Origin: Sphingobium limneticum
GTDB lineage: Bacteria; Pseudomonadota; Alphaproteobacteria; Sphingomonadales; Sphingomonadaceae
Direction: 5' to 3'
Assembly: GCF_008710155.1 (NCBI RefSeq)
Contig: NZ_VYPZ01000010.1
Span: 62,001-126,000 of the forward strand
Length of the DNA stretch: 64,000 bases
The notes beneath the pieces are model-generated. The model searched no databases, was not told the DNA's origin, and saw only the letters and a program-made list of their open reading frames with translations. This document shows, one piece after another, positions 25,700-36,260 of this stretch; positions within the stretch are counted from its first letter, which is position 1; each line of letters starts with the position of its first letter. A program made the translations under genes and the position numbers.

Positions 25700-26212
25700 T
25701 CACAGCATCCGCCGCAACACATCGTCCTTCAGCGCGAAATGATGGCGCAGCGCGGCGCCGATGTGCAGGATGATCAGCACGACCCAGAGCCAGGGCAGCA
25801 GTTCGTGCGCGCCGCGCGACAGGCCGACGATCGCGTCTTCCTTGCCCACCGCGAATTTGGGGACGTCGAACAGGAAGAACCAGTTCAAGGGCCGTGTCCC
25901 CGCCGACGACATGATCCAGCCGGACAGCGGCAGGATCAGCATCAGCGCATAGAAGACGAGGTGGGTCGCATGCGCCGCACCCTTTTCCCATGCGGGCATG
26001 GCGGTGGGCAGCGGCGGGGCCGGGTGGGTCAGTCGCCAGACGATCCGCACCAGCGTCAGCGCCAGCACGGTCAGGCCGATCGACTTGTGGACCGGCATCA
26101 CCGCCCAGTCCTTGGGCAGGGCGTCATGGGCGAAGCCGAAGAAGAGGTTCCCCAAAATCAGGATCGCGATGATCCAGTGCAGGGCACGGGCGACGGTCGT
26201 GTAACGGGCCAT
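25700..26212 (-). CDS. Cytochrome b561 family protein
   Basis: A 170-aa inner-membrane di-heme b-type cytochrome with four membrane helices. Conserved His residues lie in ALHWIIAILIL (helix 1), MPVHKSIGLTVL (helix 2), HATHLVFYALMLILP (helix 3) and ILHIGAALRHHF (helix 4), the usual heme-ligand pattern of CybB-like proteins. It likely passes electrons between quinones and other carriers (for some members, superoxide to quinone). It is downstream of acs in the same direction, after a hairpin. Confidence 0.93.
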   Translation of the reverse strand: MARYTTVARALHWIIAILILGNLFFGFAHDALPKDWAVMPVHKSIGLTVLALTLVRIVWRLTHPAPPLPTAMPAWEKGAAHATHLVFYALMLILPLSGWIMSSAGTRPLNWFFLFDVPKFAVGKEDAIVGLSRGAHELLPWLWVVLIILHIGAALRHHFALKDDVLRRML

Positions 26213-26282
26213 GGGTTCTCCTTTTCGGATATGTCCCTTGAGATAGCCATGACCGTCCTACCCGACGACCATGGCCCTATGT

Positions 26283-26316
26283 CCAAGGGGATCGCGCTGC
26301 GGTGCGATCCCCTTGG
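26283..26316 (-). terminator. 13-bp hairpin after acs
   Basis: CCAAGGGGATCGC (26283-26295) pairs perfectly with GCGATCCCCTTGG (26304-26316), two bases after the acs stop in the leftward sense. No T-run follows, so termination may be partial or Rho-assisted, or the hairpin may protect the 3' end of acs mRNA. Confidence 0.6.
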
Positions 26317-26318
26317 AT

Positions 26319-28262
<1,944 letters not shown>

Positions 28263-28446
28263 CGGGCATCCTTTCCATCACGAAATCATTATTGGCCTCT
28301 CTTCTATCGCCCGATGCGGGGGACCGGAAGGCCGGACCATGCCGTTTCTTGCCCTCCTTTTGGCCAATATCGCCGTATCGAATGAATATCGTGGCGACAT
28401 TTTGCCGCTTTCCCCAGGGCGCGCCCGCGCCTAACAGATATCACTT

Positions 28447-29118
28447 ATGTGGTTGCTTTATCAATTTCCGCTCTGCCCCTTTTCCCGCAAGGTCCGGCTC
28501 CTCTTGGGTGAGAAGGGGATCGGCTATGATCTGGTGCGTGAATCGCCCTGGGCGATGCGCGACGAATTTCTGGATCTGAATCCGGCCGGCACCACGCCGG
28601 TCATGGCGGACGCGGAAAAGGGCGTGACACTGATCGACAGCCAGGCGATCTGCGAATATTTCGAGGAGACGGTGGAGAAATTCGCGCTGATCTCCGGCAC
28701 CGCCGCCGGGCGGGCCGAAGTGCGGCGGCTGACCGCCTTTTTCGATCAGAATTTCTACGGCGACGTGGTCGGTCCGCTGCTGCACGAGCGGATGAAGAAG
28801 CGTTTGGTCGAGCGGGCATCGCCCGACGCCCGCGTGCTGCGCGAGGCGATGAAGCGCGCCAATGTCCATATGGACTATATGGACTATCTGCTCGACCATC
28901 GCAGCTGGATGGCGGGCGCGACGCTGAGCCTGGCCGATATCGCAGCGGCGGCGCATCTGTCGGTGGCGGATTATCTGGGCGGGATCGACTGGGCGGGCCA
29001 TGAACCGGTGAAGCGCTGGTATGCGGGCTTCAAATCGCGTCCGTCCTTCCGGCCCTTATTGTCGGAGCGGATGGAGGTCATCACCCCGCCGGCCCATTAT
29101 GAAAAGCCGGATTTCTGA
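28447..29118 (+). CDS. Glutathione S-transferase family protein
   Basis: 223 aa. An N-terminal thioredoxin-fold domain starts LYQFPLCPFSRKVRLLL, with the Cys-Pro-Phe-Ser motif typical of omega/beta-like GSTs, and ends with IDSQAICEYFEE (the Glu-Ser/Gln-Ala glutathione-binding loop). The helical C-terminal domain contains LSLADIAAAAHLSVADYLGG. The substrate is unknown. Divergent from acs and followed by a dispersed palindrome. Confidence 0.9.
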   Translation: MWLLYQFPLCPFSRKVRLLLGEKGIGYDLVRESPWAMRDEFLDLNPAGTTPVMADAEKGVTLIDSQAICEYFEETVEKFALISGTAAGRAEVRRLTAFFDQNFYGDVVGPLLHERMKKRLVERASPDARVLREAMKRANVHMDYMDYLLDHRSWMAGATLSLADIAAAAHLSVADYLGGIDWAGHEPVKRWYAGFKSRPSFRPLLSERMEVITPPAHYEKPDF

Positions 29119-29177
29119 AGGCGGTGTAAGTGACGTGCGGAAGGCTTGAGATGATGAGCCCCGCCTGACTTATTCCT

Positions 29178-29243
29178 GTTCCCCGGTGCAGGCCGGGGTC
29201 CAGTTCCGCCGCTTCGACTGGACCCCGGCCTGCGCCGGGGAAC
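29178..29243. repeat. Palindrome, GTTCCCCGGC/GCCGGGG family
   Basis: Arms 29178-29204 and 29217-29243 match with a single mismatch. Same family as at 4657 and 37702. It separates the convergent GST and GGDEF genes. Confidence 0.8.
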
Positions 29244-29255
29244 GGCCTCTGTAAA

Positions 29256-30425
29256 TCAATCCGTTTCGGCCGCCAGGTAGACGCGGTTGCGGCCATGTTC
29301 CTTGGCGAGATACAGTGCGCGGTCGGCGGCCTTGAGCGCGCCGCGCGGATCGTCATAGGCCAGCACATTGGCGACGCCGGCGGAAAAGCTGACCCGGTCC
29401 ATCCGCTCGCCATTGGTGCGGTTGACGAGGCTGCGATTGGCCAGATCCTCGCGCACGCTGTCCACCGCTTCGCAGGCTTCCGCGGCGGTCTTGCCGCGGA
29501 ACAGCATCACGAATTCCTCGCCGCCATGCCGCGCTACATGGCAGCGGTCGTTGGAGGCCTTGGCCAACAGCCCGGCGACGAATTTCAGCACCCGATCGCC
29601 GGTGTCATGGCCATGGGTGTCGTTGATATGTTTGAAATGGTCGATGTCGCAAAAGGCGACCGACAGGGTTTCGCCATTGCCCTGCGCCTGTTCCATTTCC
29701 TCGCGCAGCACGCTTTCGAAGGCGCGGCGATTGGGCAGGCCGGTCAGATGGTCGTGCTCGGCGGCGCGACGGGCATTTTCCAGGCTCGACTTGAGCGCCT
29801 GGGTCTGCTTCTGATTTTCGCGCAGCTGGCTTTCGACCTGGCGGGTCTTTTCCACCATGGAGCGCGTCAGGCCGACCAGACGGGCGAGCACCGGCTCATT
29901 GTCGCGCCCTTCGCCCAGATCCTTGGCCTGTTCCTGCAGGGCCGCGCCATAATCCTTCGCGCTGTTGCGCGATTCGTGCATCAGGCCGGTGAACTGGGTG
30001 AGATTTTCCTCCACCTTGTCCAGCATGGAGGCCAGCGATTCGGGCGTCACCTCGTCGGCGCGCTGTTCCGCCGCGATCGTCTCGATCCAGCCGTTGGTGA
30101 TCTTGCCGCGCTCCATCATCACGGCCTTGATCGCCTTTTCGACGCCGATATTCGCGCCGGTCAGATAGTCCAGCGCGACGCTGAAATTGATGGGCGTCAG
30201 GTCGAGATCATGGGCGAAGAGAAAATCGCCGATGTCGCTGTAAAGCTGTTTGCGGCGGTTGATCTCGCGATTGAGTGCGGTGCCGCTGCGCGGGCGCTGT
30301 TCATCCTCTTCGACGCTATCCTCCTCGGATTTGCCGGAAAACCCCCTAGCCCAGCGTGCCAGACGGTCGGTCAGCCCATGTTGCGGGCTCGCGGAAGATG
30401 GTTGTGCCCCGTTCATGCTCTCCAT
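29256..30425 (-). CDS. Diguanylate cyclase (GGDEF domain protein)
   Basis: 389 aa; expected to make cyclic di-GMP from GTP. The C-terminal GGDEF domain begins near LTGLPNRRAFESVL and has the active-site motif GGEEF at residues 301-305. Position five before it lacks the RxxD inhibitory site (the stretch reads NDRCHVARH), so product inhibition is likely absent. The N-terminal 200 residues are soluble and helical with a coiled-coil feel; no membrane segment or named sensor domain is seen. It probably acts in the cytoplasm. The start could also be ATG at residue 4. Confidence 0.92.
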   Translation of the reverse strand: MESMNGAQPSSASPQHGLTDRLARWARGFSGKSEEDSVEEDEQRPRSGTALNREINRRKQLYSDIGDFLFAHDLDLTPINFSVALDYLTGANIGVEKAIKAVMMERGKITNGWIETIAAEQRADEVTPESLASMLDKVEENLTQFTGLMHESRNSAKDYGAALQEQAKDLGEGRDNEPVLARLVGLTRSMVEKTRQVESQLRENQKQTQALKSSLENARRAAEHDHLTGLPNRRAFESVLREEMEQAQGNGETLSVAFCDIDHFKHINDTHGHDTGDRVLKFVAGLLAKASNDRCHVARHGGEEFVMLFRGKTAAEACEAVDSVREDLANRSLVNRTNGERMDRVSFSAGVANVLAYDDPRGALKAADRALYLAKEHGRNRVYLAAETD

Positions 30426-30518
30426 AACGGATGGCGCGAAACAAGGTTAAGGGATCGGCAGCGAAATAATCGGAGTCAGAGCCGGAATGCGCCGGATGGC
30501 GCATTCTCAAACAGACGC

Positions 30519-31400
30519 TCAGATATCCGCGCTGACCAGCCAGTCGCGGAAGATGCGCACGGCGCGGGTCTGGAGCGCGCGCGGGCGGCAGACGAAGAAG
30601 TAGCGATAGGGGCTGTCGACATGGATCGGGAACAGCCGCACCAGCCGCGGATCGTGCGACTGTTCATAATGGCTGGCGTGCATCACGGCGACGCCCAGCC
30701 CCTGCGCGGCGGCTTCCAGCATCAACTGGCCCGAATCATAATTGTCCACGGCCAATGGTTGCAGGTCGGGCAGGCCGGCCGCTTCCTTCCACGCGTCGAA
30801 GGACAATGCCATGTCGCGATGGAGCAGCACGGTCTGCTGCGCCAGTTCTTCGGGTGAGGTCAGGGCCTGCGGCCCCTCCAGCAACTCGCGCCGGCCGATG
30901 AGATAGACCTGCTCATGGTCCAGCTCATGGGCGTAAAGGGCGGAATCGATATCCTTGGCCATCAGCACGATCGCCGCGTCCAGCCCTTCGCCTAGCCGCG
31001 CGACGGCGTGGGGGGTGGTTTCGATGTCGATATGCAGCTGGGGATGCTGTTTGCGCAGGTTGCCTAGATGCGGGAAGAGGCGCTGCGTCGCGAACAGCGG
31101 CATCACCGCCAGGCGCAGGCGCAGCTGATTGCCGCCGCTCTGGATATTTTCCAGCGCCTGGCTGAGCGAATCCAGCGCAGGCGCGATATCGTCCAGCAGC
31201 CTTTGCCCTTCGGCATTGATTTCCAGCGCCTGATGCTTGCGGTCGAACAGGGGGCGGCCGATGAAGCGCTCCAGCGCCTGCACGCGGCGGCTGAGCGCCG
31301 GAGTCGACAGGGCGAGTTCCTCCGCCGCCGCCTTGACGGATCCCAGGCGGGCAACCTGAACAAAGGCCTCCAGGGCCGTAAGGGGCGGCAATCTGCGCAT
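30519..31400 (-). CDS. LysR family regulator, GcvA-like
   Basis: 293 aa. The N-terminal winged helix has LPPLTALEAFVQVARLGSVK and AAAEELALSTPALSRRVQAL, then the linker helix and a substrate-binding domain with GNQLRLRLAVMPLFATQRLF. The opening RRLPPLTALEAF pattern is typical of the GcvA-like group. Targets are not evident: it is divergent from the candidate small RNA at 31583 and the CDC48-like ATPase, either of which it might control. Confidence 0.92.
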   Translation of the reverse strand: MRRLPPLTALEAFVQVARLGSVKAAAEELALSTPALSRRVQALERFIGRPLFDRKHQALEINAEGQRLLDDIAPALDSLSQALENIQSGGNQLRLRLAVMPLFATQRLFPHLGNLRKQHPQLHIDIETTPHAVARLGEGLDAAIVLMAKDIDSALYAHELDHEQVYLIGRRELLEGPQALTSPEELAQQTVLLHRDMALSFDAWKEAAGLPDLQPLAVDNYDSGQLMLEAAAQGLGVAVMHASHYEQSHDPRLVRLFPIHVDSPYRYFFVCRPRALQTRAVRIFRDWLVSADI

Positions 31401-31582
31401 ATCTCGTCAATGTTTAGGCCGGTGCGCTGCGCCGCGTCATGGCTTATTGTCGTGCGCCGCGCGAACCGGGGTTCAAGCATCCTCTCCCTACTGAGCAGGA
31501 AATTGGACCAAATGGCAAGATGCAAATTTTGCAACCTGACGATTCTTTTCGCACTTGCAATATATCATGCCGCACTGCACAT

Positions 31583-31650
31583 AGGAGGTGCCTTTCAGGC
31601 ATCCTCTCCTAAAACTTTCAGGGCTGGTCTTGCGACCGGCCCTTTTTTTT
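31583..31650 (+). ncRNA. Candidate small RNA with CCUCUCCU (anti-SD-like) motif
   Basis: A hairpin (GAGG-TGCCT, TTC, AGGCA-T-CCTC; 31585-31606) is followed by a single-stranded AAAACTTTCA and an intrinsic terminator ending in eight T. The segment GCATCCTCTCC (31599-31609) is repeated exactly at 31479-31489. A TTGCAA/CACATA promoter-like pair (31555-31560, 31578-31583; 17-bp spacer) would start transcription near 31590, inside the hairpin; the true 5' end is unknown. No rightward gene ends in this 335-bp gap, so the terminator serves a separate transcript. Confidence 0.5.
31621..31650 (+). terminator. Rho-independent terminator
   Basis: GGGCTGGTC, TTGC loop, GACCGGCCC (31621-31642, one T-G pair), then eight T at 31643-31650. 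It is a strong rightward terminator 85 bp before the CDC48-like gene start. Confidence 0.88.
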
Positions 31651-31735
31651 GGTCGCGCGGTCTGATCGCTTGCCCCTTTTTCCCTGCCACTGTGTTTCCT
31701 ACATCGTTACGGAACGACAAAGACGGGGATGCTGC

Positions 31736-34030
31736 GTGGCTGATCAGGAACAGGAAGGACGCCGGATTCAGGTCGCCAATGCGCGGCCGGAGGATGCGGG
31801 CCGCGGTTTGGCGCGCTTGCCGCTGACCGTCATGGCGCAATTGCAGCTGGCCGAAGGCGATGTGGTCGAGATCGTCGGCAAGCGCGCGACGCCCGCACGG
31901 GTGGTGCGCCCATATAAGGAGGATGAAGGGCTGGACGTGCTTCGCCTCGACGGGTTGCAGCGCGCCAATGCCGGGGTGGGGTCGGGCGACTTCGTCCAGA
32001 TCATGAAGGCGGAACCGCGTGCCGCGCAGCGGGTCGTGTTCGCACCTGCACAAAATAATCTACGACTACAGGGCAACCCCGATGCGTTGAAGCGGGTCTT
32101 CTACCAACGGCCGCTGACGTCCGGCGATGTCGTCGCGACGGCCGGGCAGCAGCAGGTGCCCCCCAACGACATGCCGCCGCAACTGCGCCAGATGCTGGCG
32201 GCGCCGGCCTATGCCTTGCAGGAAATCCGGCTGGTCGTCGTGTCCACCGTGCCCAAGGGCATCGTCCATATCGACGCGGACACCGAAGTGGAGCTGCGCG
32301 CCGAATATGAGGAGCCGCGCGAATCGCGCCGCGCCGATGTGACCTATGATGATGTCGGCGGCATGGCCGATGCGATCGACCAGCTGCGCGAGATGGTGGA
32401 GTTGCCGCTGCGCTATCCCGAACTCTTCACGCGGCTGGGCGTCGATCCGCCCAAGGGCGTGTTGCTGCATGGCCCGCCGGGCACGGGCAAGACGCGCCTC
32501 GCTCGCGCGGTCGCCAATGAATCGGACGCGGAATTTTTCCTGATCAACGGTCCCGAAATCATGGGATCGGCCTATGGCGAGTCGGAAAAGCAGCTGCGCG
32601 AGATATTCGAGGCGGCGGCGAAAGCGGCACCCTCGATCCTGTTCATCGACGAGATCGATTCGATTGCGCCCAAGCGAGGCCAAGTGACTGGCGAGACGGA
32701 AAAGCGGCTCGTCGCGCAACTGCTGACGCTGATGGATGGGCTGGAGCCGCGCACCAATCTGGTCGTCATCGCTGCCACCAACCGGCCCGAAGCGATCGAC
32801 GAAGCGCTGCGGCGGCCCGGCCGCTTCGACCGCGAGATCATCGTCGGCGTCCCCGACGAGCGCGGCCGGCGTGAGATATTGGGCATCCATACGCGCGGAA
32901 TGCCGCTGGGCGACCGGGTCGACCTCGCCGAACTGGCGCGCATGACCTATGGCTTTGTTGGTGCGGACCTTGCCGCGCTGACCCGTGAGGCCGCGATCGA
33001 GACGGTACGCCGCTTCATGCCGCGCCTCAATCTGGAAGACGGCACGATCCCGCCCGACGTGCTGGAGGAGCTGTCTGTCACGCGGGAGGATTTCCTTTCA
33101 GCGATCAAGCGCGTCCAGCCGTCCGCTATGCGCGAAGTGATGGTGCAGGCGCCCAATATCGGCTGGTCCGATATCGGGGGGCTGGACGACGCGCAGATGC
33201 GGTTGAAGGAAGGGGTCGAGCTGCCGCTGAAAGACCCCGATGCTTTCCGCCGCATCGGCATTCGCCCGGCCAAGGGCTTCCTGCTCTACGGCCCGCCCGG
33301 CACCGGCAAGACCTTGCTGGCCAAGGCGGTGGCGCGCGAAGCGCAGGCCAATTTCATCGCGACCAAATCGAGCGATCTCCTGTCCAAATGGTATGGGGAA
33401 AGCGAGCAGCAGATCGCGCGCCTCTTCGCCCGCGCGCGGCAGGTGGCGCCCACGGTCATCTTCATCGACGAACTGGACAGTCTGGTCCCCGCGCGCGGCG
33501 GGGGGCTTGGCGAGCCGGCGGTGACGGAGCGGGTGGTGAACACGATCCTCGCCGAAATGGACGGGCTGGAGGAGTTGCAGTCGGTGGTCGTCATCGGCGC
33601 CACCAACCGCCCGACGTTGATCGATCCGGCGCTGCTGCGACCTGGGCGGTTCGATGAGCTGATCTATGTGCCGGTGCCCGACGAAGCGGGCCGCCGTCGC
33701 ATATTGGGCATCCATACGGCCAAGATGCCGCTGGCCGACGATGTCGATCTGGATCGGCTGGCGCGGGAGACGGAGCGCTTCACCGGCGCCGATCTGGAAG
33801 ACCTCGTCCGCCGCGCCGGCCTGTTCGCGCTGCGCCAGTCGCTTTCGGTCGACAAGGTGACGCAGGCCCATTTCGAAAGCGGGCTGGAGGACACACGCGC
33901 GTCCGTCACGCCCGAAATGGAGCGCGAATATGAGCAGATCCAGGCACAATTGAAGCAGCGGGCGATGCAGGTCGATCCCATCGGCTTCATCGCGCCGGGC
34001 ATGGTGCGATCGCGCGATCGCAGCGATTGA
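31736..34030 (+). CDS. CDC48/VAT-like double AAA ATPase
   Basis: 764 aa. An N-terminal CDC48-type double-psi barrel (about residues 10-90, [19 protein letters not shown]) is followed by a small second N-subdomain and two complete AAA modules. D1 has Walker [13 protein letters not shown], Walker [13 protein letters not shown] and [11 protein letters not shown]2 has [28 protein letters not shown] and [10 protein letters not shown]. These are the features of archaeal VAT and eukaryotic p97 unfoldases. The C-terminus (RSRDRSD) lacks an HbYX proteasome-docking motif, and no proteasome gene is nearby. GTG 31736 is the likely start; the frame runs upstream through the terminator. Confidence 0.92.
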   Translation: MADQEQEGRRIQVANARPEDAGRGLARLPLTVMAQLQLAEGDVVEIVGKRATPARVVRPYKEDEGLDVLRLDGLQRANAGVGSGDFVQIMKAEPRAAQRVVFAPAQNNLRLQGNPDALKRVFYQRPLTSGDVVATAGQQQVPPNDMPPQLRQMLAAPAYALQEIRLVVVSTVPKGIVHIDADTEVELRAEYEEPRESRRADVTYDDVGGMADAIDQLREMVELPLRYPELFTRLGVDPPKGVLLHGPPGTGKTRLARAVANESDAEFFLINGPEIMGSAYGESEKQLREIFEAAAKAAPSILFIDEIDSIAPKRGQVTGETEKRLVAQLLTLMDGLEPRTNLVVIAATNRPEAIDEALRRPGRFDREIIVGVPDERGRREILGIHTRGMPLGDRVDLAELARMTYGFVGADLAALTREAAIETVRRFMPRLNLEDGTIPPDVLEELSVTREDFLSAIKRVQPSAMREVMVQAPNIGWSDIGGLDDAQMRLKEGVELPLKDPDAFRRIGIRPAKGFLLYGPPGTGKTLLAKAVAREAQANFIATKSSDLLSKWYGESEQQIARLFARARQVAPTVIFIDELDSLVPARGGGLGEPAVTERVVNTILAEMDGLEELQSVVVIGATNRPTLIDPALLRPGRFDELIYVPVPDEAGRRRILGIHTAKMPLADDVDLDRLARETERFTGADLEDLVRRAGLFALRQSLSVDKVTQAHFESGLEDTRASVTPEMEREYEQIQAQLKQRAMQVDPIGFIAPGMVRSRDRSD

Positions 34031-34042
34031 CGCGGACCTACA

Positions 34043-34079
34043 GCGGGGGCGGCGGATTGAACCCATCCGCCGCCCCCGC
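34043..34079 (+). terminator. 15-bp GC-rich hairpin after the AAA ATPase
   Basis: GCGGGGGCGGCGGAT (34043-34057) and its exact complement (34065-34079) lie 12 bp after the stop codon, around a 7-base loop. There is no T-run, so it may terminate poorly or block exonucleases. Confidence 0.6.
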
Positions 34080-34165
34080 GTTCATGACAGACATGTTGCA
34101 AAGCCGCTTGCCAGAAAGGTTCGGATTTGCAAGGCGTTCTGGATGACTCACACAGGCGGAAGTTG

Positions 34166-34813
34166 ATGGCCTCCATTCCATTGAAGAAGACCAAGAAGGC
34201 CAAGGCCGGTAAAGGAAAGTCCGGATCTTTTTTAAGCCAGTGGGGCATGTTCTTTCGCCAGTTCATCAAGCATCCCGGCATGATCGGGTCGGTCATCCCG
34301 TCCTCTGCGACGCTGGTGGACCGGATGCTGGACCAGGTGGATTGGCGCAATACGCGCCTGTTCGTGGAATTTGGTCCGGGTGTCGGCACCTTCACCCGCC
34401 CCATTCTCGACCGGCTGCCGGCCGACGGGATGTTGCTGGCGATCGACCTCAACCTGGATTTCGTTGCCTATCTGGAGGCCGAAATCGACGATCCGCGCTT
34501 GCGCGTCGTGCATGGATCGGCCGCCGACGTGCGACGGTTCATCAAGGAAGCGGGCCATTATCAGGCCGACTATGTGCTGTCGGGCATCCCCTTTTCCACC
34601 CTGCCCGACGGTGTGGGTGCGGCGATCTGTGCCGAGACGCGGCGGGCGCTGCGGCCGGGCGGCGCTTTCCTCATCTATCAATATTCGCGCTATGTGCTGC
34701 GTTTCCTCAATCCCGTTTTCGGCGATATCAGCGACGCGCTGGAATGGCGGAACATCCCGCCCTGCCGCATGATCCGTGCGGTACGGGAGGAGGATATGGC
34801 GCAGGCCGCCTGA
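34166..34813 (+). CDS. SAM-dependent methyltransferase, phospholipid N-methyltransferase-like
   Basis: About 215 aa with a Lys-rich N-terminus (KKTKKAKAGKGKS), then FFRQFIKHPGMIGSVIPSSATLVDRML, a pattern seen in PmtA-like and rRNA-dimethylase-like proteins. SAM motif I is FVEFGPGVGTFTRPIL, followed by AIDLNLDFV and the motif-IV region LSGIPFSTLPDG. The substrate is unproven; phosphatidylethanolamine is possible by similarity. ATG 34166 has GGCGGA upstream; a TTG at 34127 also has a plausible site. Confidence 0.8.
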   Translation: MASIPLKKTKKAKAGKGKSGSFLSQWGMFFRQFIKHPGMIGSVIPSSATLVDRMLDQVDWRNTRLFVEFGPGVGTFTRPILDRLPADGMLLAIDLNLDFVAYLEAEIDDPRLRVVHGSAADVRRFIKEAGHYQADYVLSGIPFSTLPDGVGAAICAETRRALRPGGAFLIYQYSRYVLRFLNPVFGDISDALEWRNIPPCRMIRAVREEDMAQAA

Positions 34814-34821
34814 CAGGGCCC

Positions 34822-34854
34822 TGATCGATATCGATAATGTTCCGATATTGATCA
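34822..34854. promoter_or_regulatory. 12-bp dyad before the LuxR-type gene
   Basis: TGATCGATATCG (34822-34833) and CGATATTGATCA (34843-34854) are inverted with one mismatch and a 9-bp spacer. It lies 75 bp before the LuxR-family start, a place suited to an operator or to termination of the preceding methyltransferase gene. Confidence 0.4.
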
Positions 34855-34928
34855 CCGCTTCCCTTCTGCTCATTTGACTTCGCTTGCGCTTTGGCTAACG
34901 CGAAATCGGGGCATTTGGGGGGAATTCT

Positions 34929-36029
34929 ATGGCGACTCGCGCCAAGGATGATGATGGATGGGCGGACATGTTTCTGTCCGCCGCGCTGGAGCCGGAAAAA
35001 TGGGAGCCGGCCATTGCAGCGATGGCGCGGGCTACCGGGTCCGGCCATGGCCAGTTGATCGGCTTCGGGCCCGGCGCCTGGGGCTTCAACTGGATCAGCG
35101 ATATCGACACCAGCATCGTGTCGCGCGGCGCGGCGATCGACCAGGCCAAGCCCGACCTCAATTTCCGCGTTGCCGCCGATCGCCTGCCCGACCGCCCGGT
35201 CGTGGTGCATGAAGCGCATTATGACATGGCCCGCCCGACGTTGCGATCGGACGATTATCTGGACCTGTGTTCGGACTTCGACATTTTCGATGGTTGCCAG
35301 ACCCGGCTGGTCGGCAATGCGGACCAGATGGTCGGTCTGGCATTGCTGCGTAATGGCAAGGATGGGCGGACCACCCAGGACCAACGGAACCTGTTCAGCC
35401 AGATTTCCGGCCATGCCCGTTCGGCCGTCCTGTTGCAGCAGGCGATAGAGGCACAGGGCTTCGCGCTGCTGTCTGGCACGTTCGAATCCATGGACCGGGC
35501 CTGCTGGCTGCTCGACGCGACCGGTCAGGTGGGCGGCATGACGGCGCGTGCGGAGGCGCTCTTGTCCTCCAGCCGCATCCATATCAGCGACGGTTGGCTG
35601 GCCAGCAACCGCGCGGACGAAACGCGCGCCATATTGCGGGCCATGCGCAGCGTCATCGAACCGCCAGTCCGTACAGCCGATCCGGTCGCGCTGGCGGACG
35701 ATGCCGGCGGCGTTGCGATCATGCTGGAATTTCATCCGCTGCCTGCGCGCCCCTGGGCGCTGCCCTTCGCACCGCGCGCGATCGTCGTCGCGCGGGTGGG
35801 GCAGCCGACCGAGCGGCATGTGCAATTGCTGACCCGCACCTTCCGCCTGACCCCGGCGGAGGCGGATATTTCCATCCGCCTGGCGGCGGGCCAGTCGCGG
35901 CAGGACATTGCGGCGGCGCGCGGCGTGTCGGTCGAGACGCTCAAGGTGCAACTGCGCAGCATCTACGACAAGACCGGCTGCAATCGCGAATCGCAGCTGG
36001 TGCGGATCGTCGGCCTGATCAGCCATTAA
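34929..36029 (+). CDS. LuxR family helix-turn-helix regulator
   Basis: 366 aa. The last 65 residues form the LuxR/GerE DNA-binding domain (LTPAEADISIRLAAGQSRQDIAAARGVSVETLKVQLRSIYDKTG, split here as two helices). The long N-terminal part has no obvious receiver, autoinducer-binding or PAS motif that I can name, so the signal is unknown. The gene stands alone, preceded by a dyad and followed by a complex hairpin region. Confidence 0.88.
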   Translation: MATRAKDDDGWADMFLSAALEPEKWEPAIAAMARATGSGHGQLIGFGPGAWGFNWISDIDTSIVSRGAAIDQAKPDLNFRVAADRLPDRPVVVHEAHYDMARPTLRSDDYLDLCSDFDIFDGCQTRLVGNADQMVGLALLRNGKDGRTTQDQRNLFSQISGHARSAVLLQQAIEAQGFALLSGTFESMDRACWLLDATGQVGGMTARAEALLSSSRIHISDGWLASNRADETRAILRAMRSVIEPPVRTADPVALADDAGGVAIMLEFHPLPARPWALPFAPRAIVVARVGQPTERHVQLLTRTFRLTPAEADISIRLAAGQSRQDIAAARGVSVETLKVQLRSIYDKTGCNRESQLVRIVGLISH

Positions 36030-36103
36030 TTTTTTGCGTTTCCTGCGGTCTTACCCCGGTTGGGGTATGTGGCCGCTATACCGAATCGCTACACGGAAGG
36101 GGG

Positions 36104-36165
36104 AGGCAGGCTGAGCCTGCCCGCCGACGGCCGGGTCATATGCGACCCATGATCCGGCCGTCGGC
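36104..36165 (+). terminator. Hairpin cluster between the LuxR-type gene and proA
   Basis: GGCAGGC-TGA-GCCTGCC (about 36106-36122) adjoins a larger stem, GCCGACGGCCGG (36123-36134) with its exact complement (36154-36165), whose loop holds GGGTC-ATATGC-GACCC. The 231-bp gap shows nothing else. It may end the LuxR-type transcript or form a proA leader structure. Confidence 0.5.
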
Positions 36166-36260
36166 ACTCTCATTCTTCATGGTTCCGGCGATGGTGGCCC
36201 TGCCTTTCGTTACGGCGCGCTTTCATGCTAAGGCGCGGCCAAATCCGGCCGAGAGTGTCC

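Noticed and set aside
31736-34030. Possible proteasome-activating ATPase
   Set aside because: The double AAA layout and N-domain fit CDC48, not the single-AAA ARC/Mpa type, and no HbYX tail is present.
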